Assembly (NCBI RefSeq): GCF_017908595.1
Contig: NZ_JAGKTL010000003.1
Span: 1-64,000, forward strand
Source: Rhodothermus bifroesti
Lineage (GTDB): Bacteria; Bacteroidota; Rhodothermia; Rhodothermales; Rhodothermaceae
Length of the DNA stretch: 64,000 bases
Reading direction: 5' to 3'
Made by a program: the position numbers and the translations under genes. Below the pieces are notes generated by a model. It was not told where the DNA came from, searched no databases, and worked only from the letters and a program-made list of their open reading frames with translations. Shown one piece after another: positions 8,178-15,950 of this stretch (the first letter of the stretch is position 1; every line of letters starts with the position of its first letter).

Positions 8178-11100
8178 TTAGAAGTCCAGCCCTACCGATA
8201 GGTAAAAGTGGCGGTTCCCAAAGCGACGGCCATCAAACGGCCAGGCAAAATCAAAGCGTAGCGGGAAGCCTAGGAGGATCGTGCGGAGCCCTATGCCTGT
8301 GGCAACGCGTAGGTCGTCCAACACCTGTTGTCCTTCAGTGGTACGACGAAAGAAAGTTAGGCGGCGGTTGGAAGGGCTGCCCCAGACTGTACCGACGTCT
8401 AAAAAGGCGGTGCCTTGCAAGTTGTAGAGGGGTAAAACGGGAAGTGGGCCTGGCAGCAGGGCTGCAATTAAGGGGAAGCGAAACTCGGCGTTCAGGAGGC
8501 CAAAGTAGGGCCCATTGAGCGTGTTAATGGCCGTTGCCCGCAAGGGCAAGACAGGAGTGGCGAAAACAAAGTCGGTCAGGTCTTCGATAGGGAAGCTATC
8601 AAAGTGTCGGTTAATCCAATTTTGAACGCCAGCAGAGTAAAAAAGCTGTGGTGTTGGGCCGAACGATGCCCCTCCGGCCAGGCGGACCGCCAGGCTGTAG
8701 AGCCCTCGCCCAAAGGACGTGTAGGTGCGTGCATCGGCCAGCAGCGTTAGGAATTGGATCTGGCGGCCGGCAACCAGATTGCCAGGACTGCCCGAGAGTT
8801 GCACCGCCAGCCGATGTCCGCCAATGGGTGCTAGCAGACCCGGCACGCTCACGTCTCGCGTGTAGGTTATTGCTGGATAGAGCAGCGAGCGCGTTAGCGG
8901 TGGGCGCTCAGGATTACCAATATCGGTTTGATTGACGCCCATGAGCGCCACATCGAGGTCAAAGCGCTCAAACTTATTGAAGGGGTAGCTGGCTTCCAGA
9001 TTCAGCCCGTAGTGGCGATAGCGGTAGAGGGTGCGAAGGGTATAGTCGGGCAAAAGACGGGCGATATGGTAGACGGCTACCGTCCAGTCGGTACGCCGAG
9101 GAAGGTAACTGTAGGCTATCACGTAGTCTGAATTCCGCAAGTCGACCAGCAGGTTGGTCGCTACCCAGAAGCGGTGGTTACCTAACATGTCGCTGAAGAG
9201 AATCTCTGTCACGCTCTGTACTCCATAGAGCATGTCGTACCCTGCGGCACCGTAGACCAAGTCGGGCGTGAAGTAAAGTCGATAGCGACGAGGTTGGTAG
9301 CGACCATTTTCGTCGCGGTTGTTCTCAGGCGTAAAAGGATCGGTAACCGTTCGGTAACCCCTATGGCGATGGCTGGCTTCATCAAAAGCCGAGCTAAAGA
9401 CGTAGTTGCGAAAGTCTACGCGCGACAGGCTGTAGGCGGTCAAGGAGTCCGTTGCCGAAGCCGCATTGCCCGAAGCATGTTGGTCTGTCGTAGCCATCAG
9501 GGTTTCCTGGGCGGGTAGGGGAAACGTTGGCAGGGGGGTGTTGGCTGCGCGTAAGAAGGGATTACGTTGCCGCAACGTAGCCGAAGCCACTGCCAGTGCT
9601 GGGGCAGGCGGGGTAGCTTGGCGCAGCTTGCGTTGCGCCCATACCGTAGGCGCCAGCGTGTCGCGCTCTCCCTTTCGCTCAAAGGGATCCTTGATCAAAT
9701 AGATTGAAGGAATGCCTTCGCGCAGGCTGACAACAGCGGCCTTGCGGCCATCGGCCGAGAGCGACAGTTGCTGAATGCCCACCACCAGGTCGGTTAGTGG
9801 CCGCTCTGCACCTGTACGCAGGTCTTTTTCGTAGAGGTTGGGGATGCCATTGCGGTCTGAGATGAACAAGAGGCGGTTTGGGTCGCTGCCAAAGCGGCCG
9901 CTGCGTTCATCCCAGCGCTCATGATGGGTAAGGCGCTCGAGGCGCACTGGGTCCAGATGCAGCAAATAGAGGTCGTAGCCCCGTTCGACCTGTGCCATAA
10001 GGGCATGGGGATTGCTAGGTTGCTGGCCAGGAGTTAGCTGATCGCCTCGGTCACTGTGGAAAACCAGTGCTTTGCCGTCTGGCCGCCAAGCAGGCTCATG
10101 GTCGCTAAAGACATCGTTGGTGTAGTTGATCACCTGGCCGGTGTGCAGGTCCAGTACGTAGATATCGCTTTGCGCTTTGCTTGTAGCCGAAAAAGCAATG
10201 CAGCGACCGTCGGGGCTCCAGGCCAGCGAGAGTATCTGCTCAACGCCAGGAATGCGGTGGTGTGTTTTTCGTCCTGTTTCTACATCAAGAATGGCAATCG
10301 CGTCTGATGGGCCACTTTTTACTGCCAGCGCAAGGAAGCGACCGTCGGGACTCCAGCTCAGGCCAGGGGTAAGAATACGCAAGCTTTCAAAGTCAGGGCT
10401 TGTTTGGCCCGCAACCAAGCGGCGCAGGATTTTCCCGTCGGTAGCACTGGCAAGGTATACGTCAAATAGACCGTTACGGGTGGTAATAAAAGCCAAACGA
10501 TCGCCTTGTGGCGTTAGGGCCGGGCTGGTGTTGTAATAGCCAGCATTGCGGGCGGTAAGTAACGGCCGTCCAATGTCATCAAGCTGCTCGCGCGCTGTAA
10601 GTTCAGGATAGTAGATTTCGCGCAAGGCCTGCTGCCAGCGCTCCGAGAGTTCCGCGAGCGATAGCCCCGTAGCCTGCCGAAAGCCGGTCTCGACGGAGTG
10701 CGTCAGCCGCACACGCTGCAGAATTTCGGCGATCTTTTCGCGGCCGTATTGGGTGGCAATATAGTCCCAAACGCTCTGACCACCTCGGTAAGCAAAATAA
10801 CCCGAAAGATACGGTATAGGCGCCAGGCGATCGTTCAAAATCGCCTCGCGCACATACATATCAGACTGCGCATCCCAACCTAAGGCAGCGTATTCAGCTA
10901 GACCTTCGTTGAACCAGAGTGGCAGCACCAGTTGCAGGTTGTTTTGTAAAATGGCTTGAAGCGAACCGCCGTAGAACATGTCGTTTAGCACGGCGTGGAC
11001 CAGCTCGTGGTGGACTACGCGGCGGTAGTCTCGGTAGTCGCCCATGAAGGGAACAGCAATCCGATTCTTAAAAAGCTCGGTTACGCCGCCAATGCCTTCG

Positions 11101-11435
11101 CTGTAATCGGGCAAATCGACAGCATTGGTGACGCTAAAGGCGTTGTGACTCGGATAGACGAGAATAGCAATGCGCTGAGAAAGTTCATACTGCAGCAAGG
11201 AAACCAGTTCCGCATAGGCCGCTTCAGCCGCCTCGGCTGTAAAAGTGGCCAGCTCGTAGCCTCCTTCGTAGTAGTAGATGTCAAAGTGCCGCGATTGGAT
11301 GTAGTACCACGTTGGCGTGTGGTAGTGAACGCGGTTTTTGCCAAAGCGGAAGTATTGCGCCTCTGCTTGGGGCAGCGTCAGCAGGAGCAAAGCCAATCCC
11401 GCAACCCAGCCGGTCCGCATGGCAGTGATGCGCAT
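8178..11435 (-). CDS. Secreted HExxH / TolB-propeller / outer-membrane beta-barrel protein
   Basis: A 1085-residue exported protein with a cleavable signal peptide (hydrophobic stretch ending LPQAEAQ). Part one (to about residue 270) resembles peptidase-MA-like gluzincins: HHELVHAVLNDM gives an HExxH zinc site and WFNEGLAEYAA a downstream Glu. Part two (about 280-580) is a chain of TolB/WD40-like PD40 blades (LSWSPDGRFLALA, LAWSPDGRCIAFS, PAWRPDGKALVFHSDRG). Part three (about 700-1085) is rich in alternating beta strands and ends in LSVGLDF, an outer-membrane barrel of the surface-antigen type. An ATG at 11420 is an alternative start. It is probably anchored in the outer membrane with the peptidase-like and propeller parts in the periplasm or outside. 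Its substrate is unknown. Confidence 0.85.
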   Translation of the reverse strand: MRITAMRTGWVAGLALLLLTLPQAEAQYFRFGKNRVHYHTPTWYYIQSRHFDIYYYEGGYELATFTAEAAEAAYAELVSLLQYELSQRIAILVYPSHNAFSVTNAVDLPDYSEGIGGVTELFKNRIAVPFMGDYRDYRRVVHHELVHAVLNDMFYGGSLQAILQNNLQLVLPLWFNEGLAEYAALGWDAQSDMYVREAILNDRLAPIPYLSGYFAYRGGQSVWDYIATQYGREKIAEILQRVRLTHSVETGFRQATGLSLAELSERWQQALREIYYPELTAREQLDDIGRPLLTARNAGYYNTSPALTPQGDRLAFITTRNGLFDVYLASATDGKILRRLVAGQTSPDFESLRILTPGLSWSPDGRFLALAVKSGPSDAIAILDVETGRKTHHRIPGVEQILSLAWSPDGRCIAFSATSKAQSDIYVLDLHTGQVINYTNDVFSDHEPAWRPDGKALVFHSDRGDQLTPGQQPSNPHALMAQVERGYDLYLLHLDPVRLERLTHHERWDERSGRFGSDPNRLLFISDRNGIPNLYEKDLRTGAERPLTDLVVGIQQLSLSADGRKAAVVSLREGIPSIYLIKDPFERKGERDTLAPTVWAQRKLRQATPPAPALAVASATLRQRNPFLRAANTPLPTFPLPAQETLMATTDQHASGNAASATDSLTAYSLSRVDFRNYVFSSAFDEASHRHRGYRTVTDPFTPENNRDENGRYQPRRYRLYFTPDLVYGAAGYDMLYGVQSVTEILFSDMLGNHRFWVATNLLVDLRNSDYVIAYSYLPRRTDWTVAVYHIARLLPDYTLRTLYRYRHYGLNLEASYPFNKFERFDLDVALMGVNQTDIGNPERPPLTRSLLYPAITYTRDVSVPGLLAPIGGHRLAVQLSGSPGNLVAGRQIQFLTLLADARTYTSFGRGLYSLAVRLAGGASFGPTPQLFYSAGVQNWINRHFDSFPIEDLTDFVFATPVLPLRATAINTLNGPYFGLLNAEFRFPLIAALLPGPLPVLPLYNLQGTAFLDVGTVWGSPSNRRLTFFRRTTEGQQVLDDLRVATGIGLRTILLGFPLRFDFAWPFDGRRFGNRHFYLSVGLDF

Positions 11436-11499
11436 TTTGACAAAACAAGCTCCTATCCTTGTAGGAAAGGCGGACCGTTAAGTTCCGTTGAAGGCTTAC

Positions 11500-12792
11500 T
11501 TAGGCCATACGCAGCCAGTGTAAGATTTCCCTAAAGGAAGGCTTTTGGCCGTACATTAGGATGCCAATGCGGTAAATGCGGGCACTGATCCAAATCGCCC
11601 CAATGAATGCGCCGACGAGCAGGCCATAGGCCAATAGTCCTTCCCACCACGGTACACCCCCTACGGCCAAACGCGCCACCATTAGAATAGGTGAAAAAAA
11701 CGGCACCAGCGAAAGAACAACCGAAAGCGAGGCCTGCGGGCTTTCGATCACATAGGGCATAAAAAGTACAGGAATCACGATAAGCAGTGTCAGCGGCAGC
11801 ATCAGGCCTTGGGCATCTTGCTGCTGGTCTACGGCCGAGCCTATGGCAGCAAACAGACTCGCATAGAGCAAGTAGCCGCTGATGAAAAATAAGATGAACC
11901 AGACGATAAGCAAGGGATCTAGTGCCGGCAGGCTGAGATGGGCGGTTTGCAGCACTTCTTCTGTAGAAGCAGTGAGGCCGAGCTGGGAAGACTGGGTGCG
12001 TAGCAAATGCGTCAGCAGCGGGCCAGCAGCCGCAGTCCCAGCCAAAAGCAGCAGCCCCCACAAGAGAAATTGCAGCAGGCCTAATGCGCCAATGCCCAGC
12101 ACTTTGCCCATCATCAAGTGAAGTGGACGGACCGAAGAAATCATCAATTCAACCACCCGGCTTGCTTTTTCGTCGATTACACCCTGCAGCACTACGCTGC
12201 CGTAGGCCAGTGTAGCACCGTAGATGAGAAAAGCCATAATGTAGCCAACAATCGAGTAAAACGCCGTACCGTCGGCTTCGGCACCGGTTGAAGAAAGGCG
12301 GTACAGGCGCAGGGGTACTTCGGCGCGTAATACAGTCACAAGCTCAGGGGGGACCTGAAGTTTCGCCAAGCGGGCTTCTTCGACGGATTTGTTGAGCAAG
12401 CGCTCCAGTTGCATTTGGAAGCTCAGGCCTAGACTGCTCTGGGCATACAGTTCGGCACTGCCACTGCCCTCCAGGAGCGAAGCAGGCAGTAAGAGATAGC
12501 CGTCGTAGCGTCCTGCCCGCACAGCAGCCTGAAGCGTGTCGGTCGGTAGCGTGACGGCCTCCAGGTGCAGCGTAGCTGGTGCCTGTGCTTGCATGCGTGA
12601 AAAAAGCTCTCCGCTCAGGTCTACAACAGCTAAATGACGCACCTCAGCACGGGTGCTGAGGTAGCTGACTACAGGAGGTACCAAAAGCAGGGCCAGCAAA
12701 AAGATCGGCGCCAATAGCGTGGTGAGCAGAAACATGCGGGTACGCACGCGCCGCACAAATTCGCTTTGCAGAATAGTCCAGATTTTATCCAT
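11500..12792 (-). CDS. ABC-2 type permease, NatB-like
   Basis: The membrane subunit of an exporter, 430 residues. One N-terminal transmembrane helix (LTTLLAPIFLLALLLVPPVV) is followed by a large extracytoplasmic domain (about 50-190). Five or more helices then lie in the C-terminal half, including the FYSIVGYIMAFLIYG and VLSLVPFFSPIL segments typical of the ABC2_membrane_3/NatB family. The stop-to-start distance from its ATPase partner is 9 bases. NatAB of Bacillus exports sodium, but many relatives have unknown substrates, so only ABC-2 export can be stated. Confidence 0.88.
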   Translation of the reverse strand: MDKIWTILQSEFVRRVRTRMFLLTTLLAPIFLLALLLVPPVVSYLSTRAEVRHLAVVDLSGELFSRMQAQAPATLHLEAVTLPTDTLQAAVRAGRYDGYLLLPASLLEGSGSAELYAQSSLGLSFQMQLERLLNKSVEEARLAKLQVPPELVTVLRAEVPLRLYRLSSTGAEADGTAFYSIVGYIMAFLIYGATLAYGSVVLQGVIDEKASRVVELMISSVRPLHLMMGKVLGIGALGLLQFLLWGLLLLAGTAAAGPLLTHLLRTQSSQLGLTASTEEVLQTAHLSLPALDPLLIVWFILFFISGYLLYASLFAAIGSAVDQQQDAQGLMLPLTLLIVIPVLFMPYVIESPQASLSVVLSLVPFFSPILMVARLAVGGVPWWEGLLAYGLLVGAFIGAIWISARIYRIGILMYGQKPSFREILHWLRMA

Positions 12793-12801
12793 GGCGCGGG
12801 C

Positions 12802-13710
12802 TCAGCTTGTAGCGTTGCGGACTAAGTGCTTAAAGATTTCCGAAAGTGGCGGCTCGGTGACCTCGAAGCGGTACAATTCGGGCACATGGGCCAGCGCTGT
12901 CTCCAGAATTTGGCGTGGTGAAGTGCCGTTGAGCAGTTCGATTTCGGCACGGTGGTGGCTTTGCGCAAGCAGACGAATACGCTGCTGACGAGCCAGCGCA
13001 CTTAAAAACGTGCCGTCGCCATCAAATTCCAGGACCACCGTGTTGCGTCCAAAGCGCTGCTTGATCTCGCGTAGGGGGCCTGCCGTTAGGATGCGTCCTT
13101 GGGCGATCAAGCAAATGTCGTCGCACAGCTGCTCGACCTGTTCCATGCGATGCGAGGCAAAAAGAATCGTGCGGCCCGCATCTTTGAACTCAGCAATGAT
13201 CTGCTGCAGCAGGTCGGCATTCAGCGGATCCAAACCGCTAAACGGCTCATCAAGGATCAACAGGCGCGGCTGGTGCAGTACGGCAGCGATAAACTGCAAT
13301 TTTTGCTGCATCCCTTTGGAAAGTGCCTCGGTTTTATGGGCACGCCAGCGGTCAAGGCCAAGGCGCTCGAGCCAGTAGCGGGCCTGCCGGTGGGCTTCGG
13401 CGGACGATAGCCCTTTGAGCCGTCCCAAATAGACCAGTTGCTCTTCCACGTAGAGCTTGCGGTAGAGTCCCCGTTCCTCAGGCAAATAACCCATGAGCGC
13501 TTGGCTCCAAGCGCCGACAGGCCGACCTTCAAACAGAATGCGGCCTTCATTAGGCAGTAAAATGGCCGCAATCATGCGTAAGGTGGTTGTTTTGCCCGCC
13601 CCATTCGGACCTAAAAGCCCTAAAATGCGCCCAGGCTGAGCCGTGAAGGAGACCTGCTGAACCGCTACGGTTGCCCCGTAGCGTTTGGTGACGTGGTCGA
13701 CGACAAGCAT
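12802..13710 (-). CDS. ABC transporter ATP-binding protein, NatA-like
   Basis: The cytoplasmic ATPase (about 302 residues) that powers the adjacent ABC-2 permease. Walker A is LLGPNGAGKTTTLRMI, the signature is the variant LSKGMQQKLQ, and Walker B is LLILDEPFSGLD, followed by the switch His in ILFASHRMEQVE. A C-terminal regulatory region of about 80 residues follows, as in NatA/CcmA-type exporters. The ATG at 13710 (MLVVDHVTKRYG) was chosen. An upstream in-frame TTG at 13743 would add 11 residues that do not fit the family N-terminus. Confidence 0.92.
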   Translation of the reverse strand: MLVVDHVTKRYGATVAVQQVSFTAQPGRILGLLGPNGAGKTTTLRMIAAILLPNEGRILFEGRPVGAWSQALMGYLPEERGLYRKLYVEEQLVYLGRLKGLSSAEAHRQARYWLERLGLDRWRAHKTEALSKGMQQKLQFIAAVLHQPRLLILDEPFSGLDPLNADLLQQIIAEFKDAGRTILFASHRMEQVEQLCDDICLIAQGRILTAGPLREIKQRFGRNTVVLEFDGDGTFLSALARQQRIRLLAQSHHRAEIELLNGTSPRQILETALAHVPELYRFEVTEPPLSEIFKHLVRNATS

Positions 13711-13766
13711 AATGCTGCGTGTAAACCCTAAAAACAATCCCAAGATACGGAAACGACGCGTTCAAG

Positions 13767-14072
13767 TTACAGCAATGGGAGTGTAGCAGGGGGAATGGGG
13801 ACCAAATATTCTTGAGAAAGTACGTCTTCGTGCACGCCAAACTGTCCTGTGCCTCGGAAGTCGACCGCTACATACGAACCTACAACGCGCTTGACTTCGC
13901 CGATGCCATAGTAAAGCGGCATCGGGCCATAGTAGACCAACTGGCCTTCCTGAAGTGGTTTTTTGTTGCGTGCCCGGCGATGATACGCAGGCACCACCGG
14001 AAGAAGCTCCAGGCGATAGGGACTAATGCGGCGCTGATTTTGCGCAGTTTCGCGTATTGGCTTCTTACTCAT
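13767..14072 (-). CDS. Small conserved-looking basic protein, possibly DUF3553-like
   Basis: 101 residues with a basic N-terminal third (MSKKPIRETAQNQRR) and a compact C-terminal part (QEGQLVYYGPMPLYYGIGEV, then KRVVGSYVAVDFRGTGQFGV). The pattern of Gly, hydrophobic and aromatic residues resembles small SH3-like barrels such as DUF3553, but this is a guess from appearance. It starts 57 bases upstream of the ABC ATPase gene on the same strand, so it could lead that operon. Function unknown. Confidence 0.6.
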   Translation of the reverse strand: MSKKPIRETAQNQRRISPYRLELLPVVPAYHRRARNKKPLQEGQLVYYGPMPLYYGIGEVKRVVGSYVAVDFRGTGQFGVHEDVLSQEYLVPIPPATLPLL

Positions 14073-14189
14073 AGCACCGTAGTATAGGCTACGGTCCGAC
14101 TCGTTTCAACGCGAAGGCTCCAGCAGGAGTTCAAAGAAACCTGTTCGCACAATTTTATGTTAACTTGGATGGCAACTGGCCGCCAGTGA

Positions 14190-14202
14190 TCCTAATTTAG
14201 GA
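14190..14202. promoter_or_regulatory. 13-base perfect palindrome in a divergent intergenic region
   Basis: TCCTAA-T-TTAGGA lies between the divergently transcribed genes at 13767-14072 (minus) and 14276-14575 (plus). It may be an operator for one or both. There is no independent support beyond symmetry and position. Confidence 0.3.
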
Positions 14203-14275
14203 ACGACAAGCCTTTCTTGACAGCGGCTTAAGGGCCGCGCCTCACCATGTGTCTAAGCAGCGGTAAACAGGAAAC

Positions 14276-14575
14276 ATGACGTATTATCGGGAAAAGATGA
14301 TCGATCGTCAGGTTGGGCGGAATGCGGAGCTGTTTGCGCAGGCAATTGCCCAACTGGAAACGCCGGAGAAGCGGTATCCCTATTTGCGCATTTTGGTTAG
14401 CCTCATCGAGCAGGCGCATCCGGAGTGGAACCAGGCTCCAAATAAAGATCGGCAGATTGCCCAGCTCATTTACCTTATGAGCAAGGGACAGCTGAATATG
14501 GACGAGGTGGCGGAGGTGGTGCGCGTTCGCGACGAAGAGCGGGGCTTTTTTTATGACGGGGAGCGGGCGCGCTGA
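14276..14575 (+). CDS. Small protein, probable DUF4290 relative
   Basis: 99 residues. The GRNAELFAQAIAQLETPEKR segment and the length resemble DUF4290, a small helical family of unknown function found in Bacteroidota, which begins with a YGRN-type motif and an acidic helix. The remainder is charged and helical and ends in GFFYDGERAR. An AGGA Shine-Dalgarno-like element sits about 5 bases before the ATG. The stop lies 3 bases from the convergent ruvC stop. Confidence 0.65.
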   Translation: MTYYREKMIDRQVGRNAELFAQAIAQLETPEKRYPYLRILVSLIEQAHPEWNQAPNKDRQIAQLIYLMSKGQLNMDEVAEVVRVRDEERGFFYDGERAR

Positions 14576-14578
14576 GCT

Positions 14579-15145
14579 TTAAAGCAGGCGCTCAGGGTGC
14601 TGGCGTAGGTAGCGGCTCCAGTCGGAGGTGCGGCGATGCAGGTGGGTATGGCAACGGTGTTGCCAGTGGCAGACGGCTACTGCTAGGGCATCGGAGGCAT
14701 CCAAGGACAACGTAGCGGGCAAGTCTAGCAAGGCCTGTATCATAAACCGCACCTGCTCTTTAGTAGCGTTACCTTGGCCGGTTAAGGCTTTCTTGACTTC
14801 CTTAGGGGTGTACTCCGTTACGGGAAGTTGGCGTACCAAGACAGCCAGCATGGCTGCGGCCTGCGCCCGTCCTAGTTTAAGCATAGACTGGGGATTGCGG
14901 CCGTAGACGGGCATTTCCAAGGCGCATTCGTCTGGGTGGTAGCGTTCAACCAGCGCGCCTATGGCCTCAAAAAGCCGAAGCAGGCGAAGGGGATGAGTTG
15001 CGTGCTCATCTAAGTGCACTACGCCTACCTCCAGCACGCGCGCGCGTTCGTCGACCACCTCCAGCACGCCGTAGCCTGTGTGGCGCGAGCCCGGATCGAT
15101 GCCCAGCAAAATCAGGGGACTGTTGGGGTTAGGCGATGGCGGCAA
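14579..15145 (-). CDS. ruvC: Crossover junction endodeoxyribonuclease RuvC
   Basis: Resolves Holliday junctions by paired nicking, acting with RuvAB in homologous recombination. The RNase-H-like fold is recognisable from LLGIDPGSRHTGYGVLE (first catalytic Asp), LEMPVYGRNPQS (catalytic Glu) and SLDASDALAVAVCHWQH (last two acidic residues). 188 residues. The only start that keeps the whole N-terminus is a TTG at 15145; a TTG at 15109 is an alternative nearer the family start. The start lies inside the 3' end of yebC (17-base overlap), so the two are cotranscribed. ruvA is in this window too, 16 kb away. Confidence 0.94.
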   Translation of the reverse strand: MPPSPNPNSPLILLGIDPGSRHTGYGVLEVVDERARVLEVGVVHLDEHATHPLRLLRLFEAIGALVERYHPDECALEMPVYGRNPQSMLKLGRAQAAAMLAVLVRQLPVTEYTPKEVKKALTGQGNATKEQVRFMIQALLDLPATLSLDASDALAVAVCHWQHRCHTHLHRRTSDWSRYLRQHPERLL

Positions 15146-15875
15146 GGGTAGCCTCGTCGAAGTTCAACGTAGTATAGAGATTCTGCACGTCTTGATGCGC
15201 TTCTAAGGCTTCAAGCAGCGCTATCACTTTTTTGGCCTCTTCAGGCGGCAAGGTGACCGTGGTTGTCGGAATGCGTTCGAGCTCGGCTGCTTTAGGTTCA
15301 ATACCGGCCTGCCGGAGGGCTTCGAGTACGGAGGCAAACGTTTCGACCGGCGTGGTCACCACGAACGTATCTTCGTCACGCGTAAGATCTTCGGCGCCAG
15401 CTTCGGCCACCAACTCAAAGAGCGCAAGCTCATCGTGCCCTTCAGCAGGAATTTCGATGACGCCCTTGCGCTCAAACAAATAGGCTACCGAGCCAGGCTG
15501 TCCTAGGCTGCCGCCTGCTTTGCTGAACAAGTGCCGCAGCTCCGAAACCGTGCGGTTGGTGTTGTCGGTTAGCGCCTCGATAAAGATCGCCACGCCCCCT
15601 GGTGCATAGCCTTCGTAGGTGACTTCTACGTATTCTTCCCCTTGGATTTCGCCCGTGCCACGTTTAATAGCACGTTCGATATTTTCCTTGGGCATGTTTT
15701 CCGCCCGGGCTTTTTCGATAGCATGGGCTAGGCGTGGGTTCAAATCTGGGTCCCCACCGCCTTCTCGGGCGGCTAGCGTGATGTCGCGGGAAAGCCGCGC
15801 CCAGACTTTGGACTTACGGGCATCGACAACGGCTTTCTGTCGTTTGACCTTCGACCACTTATTGTGTCCTGCCAT
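15129..15875 (-). CDS. YebC/PmpR family protein
   Basis: 248 residues beginning MAGHNKWSKVKRQKAVVDA, the hallmark start of the YebC/PmpR (TACO1) family. Family members are described as DNA-binding regulators and as ribosome-associated factors that help translate proline stretches. Further family features are GGDPDLNPRLAHAIEKARAE, then NMPKENIERAIKRGTGE, and the acidic middle domain. The ATG at 15875 was chosen, since in-frame codons upstream do not belong to the family. It sits upstream of ruvC with overlapping ends, a classic yebC-ruvC arrangement. Confidence 0.94.
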   Translation of the reverse strand: MAGHNKWSKVKRQKAVVDARKSKVWARLSRDITLAAREGGGDPDLNPRLAHAIEKARAENMPKENIERAIKRGTGEIQGEEYVEVTYEGYAPGGVAIFIEALTDNTNRTVSELRHLFSKAGGSLGQPGSVAYLFERKGVIEIPAEGHDELALFELVAEAGAEDLTRDEDTFVVTTPVETFASVLEALRQAGIEPKAAELERIPTTTVTLPPEEAKKVIALLEALEAHQDVQNLYTTLNFDEATLAAIA

Positions 15876-15950
15876 ATGTCTATACGCGGAAAAAGCTGCT
15901 TGTCCATAGAAAAAACGCAGCCAGCGCACTTTTGGGTTCCCGATCCGGGA

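Noticed and set aside
13711-13743. Upstream TTG start for the ABC ATPase
   Set aside because: The extra 11 residues do not fit the family, and an ATG at 13710 gives the standard N-terminus.
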